Of a stretch of 64,000 bases of DNA, positions 34,936-47,590 are shown one piece after another (the first letter of the stretch is position 1; the number at the start of each line of letters is the position of its first letter). The position numbers were made by a program, and so were the translations under genes. Location: the NCBI RefSeq assembly GCF_029852145.1, contig NC_079971.1, forward strand, positions 20,087,563 to 20,151,562, given 5' to 3'. Source of the stretch: Microplitis mediator. Lineage: Eukaryota; Arthropoda; Insecta; Hymenoptera; Braconidae. The notes beneath the pieces were generated by a model. It made no database searches, was not told where the DNA came from, and worked only from the letters and a program-made list of their open reading frames with translations.

Positions 34936-35145
34936 TAGATTCCAACTTTCAGTATATATCTTTATATATTAATATGTACGTTTACTAATTTTTGCTCTTC
35001 TATGTGTACCAAATTTTAATATAAATAATAGCCACTTTGTAATATATAATGATCCTGGTTTGACATTAGTATACAAATATACTAATTTTAAGTCAAAAAT
35101 AAACTACAAACTATTAAAATTTTGAGCATCATTTTTTTCCGTGTA

Positions 35146-35599
35146 CAAGGTCGACGTTGAAAAACAGGCGCCGTTCATCAAAAAGTTCTTGAAGGCAGCT
35201 GTCACCAAAGGAGTTCTGGTTCAAACTAAAGGAAAAGGTGCTTCTGGATCTTTCAAACTTCCAGTTGAAAAAGCTGCAGCCAAACCAAAAGCTACGAGTG
35301 TGAAAAAAGCTGCTCCGAAAAAACCTGCAGCGGCTAAGAAACCAGCAGCTAAGAAGACTTCAGAAGCCAAATCTCCGGCCAAGAAAGCTGCGCCTAAAAA
35401 AGCAGCAGTTAAGAAACCAGCTGCAGCTAAAAAACCAGTTGCTGCTAAAGCTCCAGCTAAACCAAAATCCGCAGCACCAAAAGCCAAGAAAGCTGTCAAA
35501 GGTCCAACAGCTAAACCTAAATCACCTAAACCCAAGAAAGTCGCTGCACCGAAAACACCTAAAGCTGCAGGAAGAAAAGCACCTGCAACAAGAAAATAA
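35146..35599 (+). CDS. Histone H1, C-terminal part (gene split by a transposon)
   Basis: This segment resumes the globular domain immediately after the TA duplication ([19 protein letters not shown]). It continues into the usual long Lys/Ala/Pro-rich tail with AAKKPAAKK and AKPKSAAPK type repeats, ending RKAPATRK at the stop 35,597-35,599. It joins in frame to the part ending at 24,411. A histone 3' stem-loop follows 40 nt after the stop, as expected for a replication-dependent gene. The tail reads as open and undamaged, again pointing to a recent insertion. Confidence 0.93.
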
Positions 35600-35638
35600 A
35601 TTCATAGTCCACTCATATAAACATTTAAAAAAAAAAAC

Positions 35639-35654
35639 GGCTCTTTTCAGGGCC
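35639..35654 (+). promoter_or_regulatory. Histone mRNA 3' stem-loop (H1)
   Basis: GGCTCTTTTCAGGGCC matches the animal histone stem-loop consensus (one G-U pair). It directs 3' processing without polyadenylation. Confidence 0.9.
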
Positions 35655-35724
35655 AAACAAATTTTTCAAAACGTAAAATACTCTTCAAGATTAAAATTTA
35701 GTCTAATCATTTTGACATGAGATA

Positions 35725-36800
35725 AAAGCCCCTATACCCGCTCACTTTTCATTGGAGTGAGATTAAGTCACTCAATATAAATTAATAAATAAAATAAAAG
35801 ACCATTTTTTTTTTATAGTTATTTTTTGAAGTTTCGAATATTAGAATAAAAGGCCCCAGGGGTATAAGCATAGTGAATTTGCCCTTGAAAGATATTTGAA
35901 TGATACTTAGAGGATATGTAGGTGCTAATAAAATACTGAGATCCTGAAAGTTTCAGGTGTCTAATTAAATCCGTTTCCAAGAAAATAAATATTATGTAAA
36001 AAATAGAAAAATTTTTTTTTCTCAGGATTGGTTTGACCGATTTTTCTAAAAATTTAGTATGTTTTGGGAGCTCGTAATAGCTTTCAAAAAAATAATAAAC
36101 AGTTTTATAGCTTCATAAGATCCTTGAAAAAAAAATTGTTTTTTTCTAAATTGTTTTTTCTAACTTTGATACAATTTTGGCACAATGATGAAATTATTTT
36201 TTTTCAAAGCCTTATGTACTCCTCTATAACATATAATTTTTTCAGATTTTTAAAAAAGGTTTGATGAATAATGTTGATAATTAATTATTATTAATTTTTT
36301 AAATAAGGTCCTTGAGTGTACCCGTAGATGCTCACTAAAAGCTGTCATGTACCGTTACTCGATCAACACATGGCCCTATAGTCGTTCAAAGACAATATCA
36401 ATTGAACTATGATAAGTGTATTGATTTGGACAAATAATTTATAAATTATACTGCTTTATTCTTTCATAATATAAAATTTCATGAATTTTAAAAATGTATT
36501 TAATAAAATATAGTTATAACAATTCTTAAAAAATTTGACGTAACCAAAATTTAATCTAACGAATGAACGTTAAAGTAAGAAATGCCCAGCTGAGCGCGAT
36601 TTTGAAAACAGTCATTTAATTTAAATTTAGAATCTATTATAAAATGATTTGATACATCATATTTTAATATATTTAGATTCACAAATAATTATTTATCAAT
36701 AATAATATTTTTAGTTTTAATTTTTTTTATAACAATTAAAAAAAACGCCTTAAACAGTTAAAGTGAGCGACTAATGGTACTGAGCGGGTATAGGGGCTTT
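35725..36800. mobile_element. Non-autonomous DNA element with 20-bp terminal inverted repeats
   Basis: The left end AAAGCCCCTATACCCGCTCA is exactly mirrored by the right end TGAGCGGGTATAGGGGCTTT; the element is 1,076 bp long. A second inverted block lies just inside (CTCACTTTTCATTGG / AAAGTGAGCGACTAATGG). No open frame of note inside, so I infer a MITE or deletion derivative. The flanks do not show a convincing target duplication. Confidence 0.75.
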
Positions 36801-38606
36801 ACCTTACTATGAGCATAATTAATAATACGTACACGAAAAAAAAACGTTCTGTCAAAGTTACAGACAAGTCTGAAGTTTACAGAACTTTCTCTGTAAACTG
36901 ACTGTTGTAATATTTACAAAACAAAACATGTAATTTTTACATTTAGAAGCTGTAATAATTGCAATCATTAATGTGAATAATGCAGTGTGACTTATTTAAA
37001 TATATTATCTGAGGGAATAATGCAGGGGTAATTTTTTATCAAAAAATATCAATTTTTAAATGCTTAGTAAGTTTTGAAAATATTATTCTGGTTTATAATT
37101 TTCGAAACAATCGATTTTTTTTACATTTTTCAAAAGAATGTAAATCTAAAAGTATTACATAAAAATTTTAGAACGATCGGAGCAGCCTAACTTAATTATT
37201 CTATGATTTTTACGTTGCAACCGTTACTATCTGAGCGCATTCACTCACCCTAACTATTGTCTAATTTTTTTGTACTGCCTTTATTCATTCAAACAGCTGC
37301 TTACTCCAAAGAGGCCAGAACAAAACAAAAGAAGGTTGGAGTCATACAAGATGCAATTTTTGAAGAAAAAGAAGACATTGCTGATTAAGTTAAGGTAACA
37401 CTATGTCATGAATTATTTAAAAAAAAAAATCTGAAACGTGTTTTTCTCAAAACAACGTTTTTTCGGTCGGCAGCTGTGATTTCTCCACCACCGAATTGAT
37501 CCTTATGAAATTTTAACCACATATTCTACACATGAATTGCCAGCGCATTCTACAACCGTATTAAAATTTTTCTTTTTACTGCTTTTGTCAAAAACACAAA
37601 TTTCGTCTTTTGTTCTTTGTTTAAACCTCCGCCATTTTATTATTTATTAATAAATAATAATGTCCATAGAACCTGTGAGAGCCACACACAGAAAAAAAAA
37701 AATCTTGACTCAAGAAAATTTTTCTTCGACCAAGAAATTTTTCAGCGAGTGGAATGAAAACCGGAAATTTCTTGAGCGAAGTGAAATAATTTCTTGAATT
37801 TTAAATCTTCAATTAAGAAAAAAAATTCTTAAGCCAATACATATTTCATACTTGGTCCAATAATAGAATTACTTGTTTTAAAAACTTGCAGTTTTTAGTT
37901 TAATAATAATTTTTCTTAACCTGAGTATGTTACTTATTTAAACCAAGAAATAAAAATATTTAGTTCGAGAAAGTTATACACTTAATTAAAGAACTATGAT
38001 GTTTTGAAACAATAAACGGTACGAACTCGAACTAAAAATAAAGGGAGTTGATTCAAGAAATTTAAACTCTTGGTTTGAGTATAGTGTACTTTCTCTGACC
38101 AATCACACGAAAAATCTCAAACCAAGATTACTACAGTCTCAAGCCAAGAAAGTTCTCTCTTGGATTCTCACTCATAGATGCTCCCTCCTTCGCACCCGAA
38201 GGAATGAATACTCCCCACTCTCTCTCTTTCTCACACTAGCGCAGCAAATGGATTTTGAGTTCACCTTTATATTTTAAATAAATTAAAAATTAAATAACCA
38301 AATTATATTATTATAATAAATTAATTGATTAATGTAATTAAACAATATTGAATAATTTCTCAATTTTTTTTGTAATTAAATTTGTTTTTTTTTTTTTAAC
38401 TTTTTTATATTTATGTCGAAATTCATTTATGAACGATTCATACAATCCGTTTAGTATTTTGGTAAAATGTCAAAACTAACATTTTTTTAAATTATTGGCG
38501 ATAACATTTGTAATATTAATTCTAGGTTTAGGATTTAAAAATGTGACTGACCATAAGCCAGTGTGGTTCAGTATATGTGGGCAAAGTAAACGTAGCCTAG
38601 CAAAGG

Positions 38607-38680
38607 CTGGGATGGCTTAGTTGGTAAAGCTCTCGCGTGACGCCGAATCGATCTGGGTTTGATTCCTCGGTTAAGCGATA
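38607..38680 (+). repeat. tRNA-like sequence (SINE head or pseudo-tRNA)
   Basis: An A-box-like TGGCTTAGTTGGTAAAGC and a B-box-like GGGTTTGATTCC are correctly spaced in a 74-nt segment. Stem pairing is poor and the anticodon arm is not well formed. Confidence 0.4.
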
Positions 38681-39203
38681 ATTGTTTTTTCTCAATTTGT
38701 TTAAATATTTAACTTATAGCGAAACTTGCCCATCCCTTATAAATGCTTCTGATACAGTATTTATTTGCTTCACAGCATTGTTTGTAATATTAAAACAGAA
38801 AAAAAATTGTTCATTGAAAAAATGAAACAAAAAAAAATAAAATTTTTTAGCTCGATAGATTTATTTGCTTAATTGAAGAAATTAATTTCTTGGCTGAAAA
38901 TTTTTTTTTTGTTTGCGACAAATCAAAAAATTCTTGGCCCAAGAAAGTTTCTTCTTAGTTTAAAAAATTTTTTTTCTTAGTACAAAAACTTTCTTTTTTA
39001 GCTCAAGACATTGTTTCTTGACTCGATAAGGTAACAGTCTTTAGACAAGAAGCAAATCTCTCGAGTTAAAAACAAACTTTCTTAGCCCGAGAAAATAATG
39101 CTTTAAACCAAGAACAAACTTTCTTGGGCCAAGAAAGTTTGTTCTTGGTTTAAAACATTATTTTTCATGGTTCAAAAACTTTTTCGTTTCAGCTCAAGAT
39201 ATT

Positions 39204-39333
39204 CCCATACGAAAAAAATATATATCCGGATATATCCGGGCCAATCTGCATATAAACGACATATATAAAAATGTATGTCTCATATATGCAGATTGGCCCG
39301 GATATATCCGGATATATATTTTTTTCGTATGGG
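39204..39333. mobile_element. 130-bp near-perfect palindromic mini-element
   Basis: CCCATACGAAAAAAATATAT at the left is mirrored exactly at the right (ATATATTTTTTTCGTATGGG). Pairing continues for about 50 bp through TCCGGATATATCCGGGCC to a short A+T loop. Relatives at 44,748-44,862 and 44,905-44,995 show that it is mobile. Confidence 0.75.
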
Positions 39334-39600
39334 TTTTTTCTTGACTTAAAAACGTAACATTTTTCAGCCAAAAAAAAAATTTGTTGAATTGAAAAAAAAA
39401 TCTTCTCGAACCAAAAAAAAAATTTTTGGGACCAAGAAAGTTTTTTCTTGGTTCAAAGAATTTATGTTTTAGACTAAGAAAATTATGTCTTCCGCGAAGG
39501 AAATAATTTCTTGATCCAAATAATTTTTTTACTTCAATAAAGTAAGAAATTTCGCTTGGTTCAAGAAAAAAAAAAAATTATTTTATGTATTTCAAGAGTG

Positions 39601-40538
39601 TATTTATTCAGCCGAACAAATTTTATATCAAAAACTATAATAATAAATTCGTAACAAATTTAAAAAAGTAGCCGTTATTTTGAGCATCTAAACCTGAATG
39701 ATCCCTTTAACAATTGCTATAAATTAATTGTTGAAAATCCAGATTAATTTTTTTAATATTATTTTATTTTAATTTATATGCCAAGGCATTAAGCCTAATG
39801 GCAAGTACAAAAAATGTAACAGTTTTATTCAATCACGTAAGTATTATGATATATATTTAGAACATAAAGAAAATAAATATATGTTCGGTAAAAAGAAAGA
39901 AAAATAACGTAATACATAAAGGTACATAATCTAAACGATATTTTGCAAAGTTAATATAAATTTATACAAGTTTATACAGAGAAACAGTAGTTTATGCAAT
40001 GTTCAAATAGTAAGAGGTTGCAAACATAATAATTGTCAAAAATTTGATTCTTTATTCATAAAAAATTAATATGCTTTATTTTTAAAGATTTGAAGTGACA
40101 TGAGTTTGTAATTTCTGTTGGTAATTCCTGCCACATATATAAATCCAATATATAAATCCATATGAGAAAAATCTTTTTTAAAAATTTTGAAAAATATCTA
40201 AAGTTCTTTTAAAAAATTCTTTGAAGAACAAAAATTAAAAAAAAAAATTTTTCAAGAAAACATTCTGAATATTCGATTTTTTTTTTTTAAACAAACTTAT
40301 AAAACTACTCTGTAATGATGAAATCATACTATGTAGATTTTACATGAACCATCAGTAAATATTAAAATTTCAAGTGTAATTAGAGTGCAAAATTAAATAT
40401 TTAAGAAATCGAATGTATTGTTAAACTTTTAATGAGGTAGTTCAAAATACTAATTGTCTGTAGGCGTATATATCATAAGTATGTGTATCTTTAAAAATAT
40501 TTTAACTTGAATAATTTCCAACGTATGAAAAATTTGGT
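39601..40538. other. A+T-rich spacer downstream of histone H4
   Basis: I see no gene or recognisable element here. Confidence 0.4.
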
Positions 40539-40554
40539 GGCCCTGATAAGGGCC
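40539..40554 (-). promoter_or_regulatory. Histone mRNA 3' stem-loop (H4)
   Basis: On the minus strand the sequence reads GGCCCTTATCAGGGCC, a canonical histone stem-loop, 37 nt after the H4 stop. Confidence 0.93.
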
Positions 40555-40591
40555 GTTTTGTTTGTTGATTGAAGCTGTAGATAAAGTAAAA

Positions 40592-41636
<1,045 letters not shown>

Positions 41637-41669
41637 GTTTTCTCAACATCAGATTTTTACAAACCAAAC

Positions 41670-41685
41670 GGCCCTTTTCAGGGCC
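41670..41685 (+). promoter_or_regulatory. Histone mRNA 3' stem-loop (H3)
   Basis: GGCCCTTTTCAGGGCC is a perfect histone stem-loop. Confidence 0.95.
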
Positions 41686-41788
41686 ATCAATTTTTTTATA
41701 CTAAGAAAATTCGATCAGTGATATATTTTACTTTTAAAATAAGAAACCTAATGGAACACAATCCAAACCTTTTTACCGCAATTACAAT

Positions 41789-42318
41789 ACAGTCGACTAC
41801 CCGTCATAAGCCTGCCCTTTGTAAGCCTCTTCCCCTTAATCGAGAGTTACTGAGTCCAAACAGTTTCCCCACTTAACCATTCTAAGGAGTTTCGTACCAA
41901 AGGTTTCGTACCCGTTATAAGCCTCCGTTAAAATTATAAACTAACAATAGGAAAAAATAGACAAATTAATGATGAAAATTTACTATCTATGTTTCGCGGA
42001 TAATAATTTAACCATTGTTACGTAAAATATGGTTTATTGTTCATAATTATAATCATGGATTACATTTGAAGCTTCTGTTACAATTGAAAAGGTTTATTGA
42101 GCATTATGCTGATTAATAACAATTATTATTATTATTACTGTAATACCGTTTTCATTATAATTTTTTGCATTATAATTATTATTTGTGTAAAAAAATAAGT
42201 ATTTATTTTAGCGGTGTAAGTACTAGAACAATCGGGAAAGTCACGTATGTAACAAAACATAACTGTGACGTTTGAAATCGTTCAAAATAAAACAGGCTTA
42301 TAACGGATAGTTGAGAAC
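41789..42318. repeat. Degenerate pogo-like MITE
   Basis: The left end TACAGTCGACTACCCGTCATAAGCCTG-type wording is matched in inverted form at the right by CAGGCTTATAACGGATAGTTGA. Several 'ataagcct' words occur inside. No coding capacity. Confidence 0.55.
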
Positions 42319-42920
42319 AAAACTAAACGCACGGTAGTGGGAAGACTGAAATTCCCGGAAAAATTCCCCCTACGTCCCCTAGATCAGACTTATGACAGAT
42401 ACTCGATTGCATAATTAAAATGTATATCTTACATTTTAACCCTTTCCCAAAAGTGTGAATCGAAGTGAATCGGTGTGAGCTCTACGGGGGTAGCGCCAAT
42501 TAAAGTTCGTTGTTAAGGCTGTGTGAGTAACGGTTTTAGTCGTATGAGTAACGGTTTAATCGTAGTAGTGCATGCATGCGCCCCCTTCTACTATTTTTTT
42601 TGCCCCTTCTCTTCTAAACAGGCGAGCGCTTTCTCACTTTAAGACGAAGAGGTACGATTCAAATTGAGAGTAGGGACTCAAGGTCAATCGGGAAAGGATT
42701 AATTATAATTAACATTCTTCTTATAGATCAATCTTCCTCTAGGGTTCAATTTCATCCAGTACCATTCCCCTCTTATTTTCATTTTAGAAAAAATTTTATT
42801 AAATAGTTAGGTTTGGATGTTATCCTAATTTATAAACTGCTTTTTATATTGATATAATGCTGTGAGAAATATTGTGACGCAATCGTACACGGAGAGACAT
42901 TTAACCAGCACGATACAATA
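42319..42920. other. Spacer, no gene seen
   Basis: A moderately G+C-rich stretch (about 42,430-42,680) with no convincing reading frame, then A+T-rich DNA. Confidence 0.35.
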
Positions 42921-43870
42921 TAGGGGAGGGTGGGGCAAGAAGGCCTCCCTAAGCCGGATATTACTTTTTGTGGCTTTTAACTATCTGAACGGTTTACTTT
43001 TGTCCCATTTCGAACGAATTCATGAACATTTTTCCGAAACTCTGACAATTTTTTTTTCTGGGGCAAGAAGGCCCCCCCTGCAAAAAATGATACAGTAGAA
43101 CCTCGGTATAAGAATACGCGCTATAAGACTCTTCCCCTCAATTTGTTAAAACTCGCTCGGAACGCTTCCCCCACCAACTCAATAAAAGTTTTGCGCCGAA
43201 ACCTCGCTATAAGACTAACGACCAGTACGACTATATAAAATGTACATACATAAAGATTGTAGATTAAATAATTTATTTTCAAAAAGAATACTTCAAATTT
43301 CGCGGTATCACATAATTAATTAACAGAAAAGAACGAAAAAATTCTGTTTATTTATGATTATATATAAAATAGATTCGCTGTATAATAGAGTAGAGCTGAA
43401 CCAAATACATAAATAAAACGCAAAACGGCGATAGTCTTATAGCGAGGTTTAGGCGCAAACGCTGTTAAGCACAAAAGTGAGGGTACCTCAATTCCAAGAA
43501 TTTTTTCCCCTACAGCCTCGAGCTAGTCTTATAACGAGGTCCTACTATAATTTTATTTTTTTTTAAATTGTTTTCGTTAAGAATGTATTTCTTTCTTTAG
43601 ACAACTATTTTTACTTTTATATTACTCCAAAAAAATTTTTAATGTGTAATAAATCGTTCCTCCACGATTAGATTAATTACTATTTGTTATTTAATAAAAA
43701 AAATTCTATATTTCTTATCTGTCATTATTTTTAAACCAAAAAACATGTTTTTCATTTTTTTTTTAGATTGTAGATAATTTTGCTTTTTTTTTAAATTTAT
43801 CAATTAAAAAAAGATTATTTTTTTCGAATATTTTTAATGGCCAAATTTGCCTCAGGCATAAAGATTCAGC
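42921..43870. mobile_element. AGGGGAGGGTGGGGC MITE interrupted by a pogo-like MITE
   Basis: The left end TAGGGGAGGGTGGGGCAAGA and following text match the intact element at 48,664-49,412. The match breaks at a TA (43,091-43,092), where the element at 43,093-43,547 is inserted, and resumes at 'aattttatttttttttaaat'. The right terminus is lost in sequence near 43,870. Confidence 0.65.
43093..43547. mobile_element. Pogo/Tc1-like MITE (CAGTAGAACCTCG ends)
   Basis: The left end CAGTAGAACCTCGGTATAAG and the right end CTTATAACGAGGTCCTACT are inverted and flanked by TA. It is about 455 bp and non-coding. This terminus type is shared by pogo-like elements across insects. Confidence 0.75.
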
Positions 43871-43879
43871 GACAAAAAA

Positions 43880-44410
43880 TAAATCCATCTGTTCAAAAGT
43901 CATTGGACCTCGAAGTCAAGTTAAAGTAAATTTCAAGATCTTTTTACTTTTTCGGCGAAACTATCGGACTTATCATAAAATGTCATGGAATTTTTCTTGT
44001 AGATAATTTTATTTCCTACAAATTATCTATGATAAATTTTTTTCCAATTCTGCATTGTTTTCTAGTTATTTCCATTTTAATGCGAAGCTCCTAAAAAAAA
44101 TAGTGTTCTGATCGATTTTAAGAGAACAGATGGATTTATCAAAAAATGATAAGAGACTTTTTTTTGTAGAGCGTTAAATTTCCTAAAAAAATGTATGCTA
44201 GGCTTATTCGTACAATAAGCCATTGCCGAGGTAAAAAATTCCAAACTAAAAAAAATTTTTTTTCCCATGTTATTCAAATGGCAAATCGAATTTTTCGATG
44301 CGCTAAGCCCCTAATTGACTTAGAATTTTTTTTCAAGCAGGATTTTTTTTTGTTCTATAAATTGTTAGTTTTTCAGGTAGGACAGAAAAAAAAATATCGC
44401 TTAAATATGA
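43880..44410. repeat. Decayed copy of the GGGCGTTTCA foldback family
   Basis: Words such as 'aatccatctgttcaaaagt', 'ttttacttttt(c)ggcgaaact', 'aaaaaatgataagagacttt' and the end 'gaaacaccctag' align with both arms of the element at 27,055-27,930, with many differences. Confidence 0.55.
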
Positions 44411-44747
44411 AACACCCTAGTGTAATATACGATTTAATATAGTTTTTTGGGTGCTTCGTTACGATTTTTAACAGAAATTTTCAGAGATGAATTATTTTTG
44501 AATTTTGTTATAACTAGTTATATATTATGCAGTATATACAATCTTTTTAAAACAAAACAGATCACTGATCATAAAATAACAATTAAGTTAGAGATTTTGA
44601 AGAAATATAGAATAGTATCTTATCCATCACGTGAAACCGGTATACTGTACTCGATGTCACGAGATGTGTACAATAATTTATGTAACAAATGCACGAAAAA
44701 AACACCCTTAAATGTCTAATGTCAGCGTCACGCATCCAAAGTTCTCA

Positions 44748-44995
44748 TACGAAAAAAATATATATCCGGGTAGATCTGTATATATAAGACATATATTTAC
44801 ATATATGTTGCATATATGCGACATATTCCAAATTTGCCTGGATATATATTTTTTTCGAATGGGTGATGAAAATAACAAGTCATAATTGGTGTTATGTCAT
44901 ATCACCCACACAAAAAAATATATATGTGACATATATGCATTAATGTATCGGCTATATGGGATATATATGTTATATATATATTTTTTTTTGCGGGC
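44748..44995. repeat. Two small palindromic CCCAYACRAAAAAAATATAT elements
   Basis: At 44,748-44,862 the ends are CATACGAAAAAAATATATAT and ATATATTTTTTTCGAATGGG. At 44,905-44,995 the ends are CCCACACAAAAAAATATATA and TATATTTTTTTTTGCGGG. Both are relatives of the perfect palindrome at 39,204. Confidence 0.6.
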
Positions 44996-45371
44996 AATGA
45001 ATAGAGAAAGTAAGGTTATGAAATTCAGCTGATGTCCCGTCATCTACACATGCGTCTGCTCATTACCTGAATGCGCATGCGCTGTTTAGAGATTTTAGTC
45101 ATGTTAATGAGGCAGCTGAATTCAAAGTGACGTCATAAGAGAGAAAAGTGATAGATTAGTTATTGGCTTGAGTTATTGAGTAGGGATACACTCCGACCTT
45201 TTCACTCAAATTCAGTTGTTTAATATAGAAATGAGTGATTCAATCTATGGTAAATCACACTTCTGATCAATCAAAAAGAAATGTATTTTAATAAAAAAAT
45301 TTCATGAGGCTGACTTAAGCCAGGTAACGGCGTATTTTTCGACATGAGTCACATAAACATGATTTATTATA
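44996..45371. other. Spacer downstream of astacin gene 1
   Basis: Nothing recognised. A loose inverted pair (attcagctgatgtcccgtca / gaggcagctgaattcaaagt) flanks a 100-bp G+C-richer stretch. Confidence 0.35.
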
Positions 45372-47590
45372 TTAATTACCGATGGGAATCGCCGTGAGAG
45401 TAAACGAAAACCCGAAATCTTGCATTTTTTCGTTACTCACAAATGCGACCGACAATTTATTATCCGTTGAACTAACTTGCCAAGAGTCTTTGATACCGCA
45501 GTAGAGCCCAATAGAAATTGAATGTTCATCATTGCCGTCCCTTATTTCGAGAAAATCATTCATACAATCGTCACTCATTTCAAGAGCGAAATAATTGATC
45601 TTCATTACTATACGATGATTGTCGGGTGCTGTAAAGTACCAAATGCACCGTCTATTTGGCGGATACTTATCAGGATAGTTTGTCGATTCTATACTGAAAG
45701 GTGTATCTTTCTTTATGTCAATATCACCTCCGCAAATAGTCTTGTAATCAGCTTGGAAACTGCTGTAAATACTTGAGTCACTGGTTTTCACATATGTCAC
45801 TAGCAAATAACTACTGGCAATCAAATAGGCCGTGTAACTATTGCCACAATGACGAGCTAAAAAAAATAGTTTTACACATTAAATTTTTATCATCACAAAT
45901 AATAATGTTAAATTATAAATCAGCCCGATTGTTCATAAAAAATTATAACAAAACAAAAAAAAAAAAAAACAACGAACCCAATATGCTACTATTAGTCCAG
46001 TAATAATTTTTAATTTCCAAATAATCAATTGTACAATTAGGGCTCTCGTAAATACTTAATGGCGTGATATTAAGTTCGATTGTTTCACCTTTGGCAGCCC
46101 TTATTCTCCATTCACAACGTTCAGATCCAACCAACGATCCATTTGTGTTCATTGGCGAGCTAAAAAAACCACTAGGCCCCAATAATGTTCCTCCACATTC
46201 TAAAAAACAAAACAAATAGTTACTTAACTCATGATTGCATATTAGAAATATTCCACAATGATTCAGACTTATATGAAACACCGATCATCATGATTAAAAA
46301 ATAAATCATTACTAGGACACTGGTACAAAATATTCGTTGTTACTATATCACCCAAACTGAGGACATTCTTGTTTCCAATAGCTGGGACTTCGTGTTTATT
46401 TTCTTGCCTCGGGATAATTGTTTTCAGCCTCCTGTCGAATGAAAATGAATCTTCAGGATAGTGCATTACTGAACGATAATCATAAGTTTGATTGAATGTT
46501 TCTATTTCATCATGTGATAGTTTCATAAACTCATCGAAATGTCCTTTTGCAAACAATGAAAATATACTTATTAGTGGATTGTGTTTTGTACTGATCACGT
46601 ATTTTATAACGCAATAATCGAACTCGAACGAATATTTCTCATGATTTAAGGGGTAACGGTAACCGATTTTCAATTCAATTTAATTTACGGACAAACACTA
46701 GAAACCTAAAATAGAGAGTCTTTCGCGTTTTTCAAAACCTTAACACAGGGCTAGAAATTTCGTATTTTCAAAAATTCTAATTCGTCTCCGAGAAAAATTG
46801 TTTTACAATTCTTATTTACTCAACGAGTGCAACAAAGATAGTCCCGTTTATTTTTCTGAGTGTGAGAAAGAGGTCCGGTAGCGTATCCCCTTAAGAAAGA
46901 AAATTATTTTAAAAATCATGAGTTTTCCAGTCAAATTCTAATAACAGAATCTGTAACTTTGAACATAAATAAGTGTATGAATACCTGGATGTATATTTTG
47001 ACCAATGATATCAACATATTTATCACGGTCTGGACGATTGTGTTCATGTTCAAAACCAATTGCGTGTCCCAATTCATGAAGAATAATCGGAAAATCGACA
47101 CACCCGATTCGTAAACTTATCAGTTTTATATTTGGAAAACGCGGTGAGAATATAAAACAACATCTGCAAGTATTATTTAGAATGGATTATTTGAAATGCT
47201 TAACTAACTTATAATTCTATGCAATTATAAATACCCGCAATTTGATCTTGTAAATTTCAAGAACTTTGTATGGAATCTCGGGATTCTTTCAATAAATGTT
47301 ATGCAGGTTGATTTCTCCCACTTACGCATTGCTTCTTTTATTAATCTCTGTTGTGATTCAGTAAAAATATTATCGAATTCGTAGGGAATAATACCCTGAT
47401 CCCAAAGACGATCTTTTTCCGTTGAGGCAGCTGTTCTTCGTGTTCTATTAAACAATTCTTGGTCTTCCACAAGCTGTGCTACGTTTTTCGTATCGCGGTT
47501 TAAGGCTTCATGTGGTAAAAGATATGAATTTATTACAGTTATTATTAACATAAACAATTGAACTGCAAAAATATGCGAAATCAATTCCAT
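45372..47590 (-). CDS. Astacin-type zinc metalloprotease with two CUB domains (tolloid-like), copy 1
   Basis: Five minus-strand exons (47,590-47,235; 47,163-46,985; 46,543-46,313; 46,199-45,978; 45,856-45,372) join in phase to 490 aa. In order: a signal peptide (MELISHIFAVQLFMLIITV), a short propeptide ending at a dibasic site (NRTRR), then the astacin domain. This has the zinc-binding and tolloid-type motif HELGHAIGFEHEHNRPDRD and the Met-turn SVMHY. A first CUB domain (CGGTLLGPSG...) and a second CUB domain (CGGDIDIKKDTP...NYPDKYPPNRRCIWYF) follow to the stop. Family knowledge: secreted, calcium- and zinc-dependent proteases that cleave matrix proteins or BMP antagonists. At two CUBs it is shorter than typical tolloid/BMP1 and lacks EGF modules. 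The catalytic residues appear intact. Secretion in venom or development is possible but not shown. Confidence 0.9.

Larger units (their letters stand above)
24412..35143 (+). mobile_element. 10,732-bp CACTA/EnSpm-like (CMC) DNA transposon inserted in histone H1
   Basis: The left end CACGGAAAAAACAG and right end TTTTTTTCCGTG form inverted termini of at least 11 bp. They are flanked by TA at 24,410-24,411 and 35,144-35,145, and removing the element plus one TA restores the H1 Tyr codon. Inside are, in order: A+T-rich subterminal repeats, a nine-exon companion gene (25,744-30,734), a DDE transposase gene (30,861-33,446), and right subterminal repeats. CAC-starting termini, subterminal repeats and a TNP2-like transposase are features of the CMC group; a 2-bp target duplication fits that group. 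Both genes are open, so the insertion is probably recent and possibly autonomous. Nested in it are elements at 26,252-26,452, 27,055-27,930 and 33,959-34,403. Confidence 0.9.
37680..39600. repeat. CAAGAAA/TTTCTTG-rich element
   Basis: The word TCAAGAAA or its complement TTTCTTGA occurs dozens of times in both orientations between about 37,705 and 39,600. It is dense at the two ends and sparse in the middle (38,250-38,800). The ends (CAGAAAAAAAAAAATCTTGA on the left, TTGGTTCAAGAAAAAAAA on the right) are loosely inverted. I infer a large non-coding transposon with subterminal repeats. Confidence 0.45.

Noticed and set aside
35221..35535. 104-aa antisense frame across the H1 tail
   Set aside because: Mirror of the Lys/Ala/Pro codon repeats of H1.
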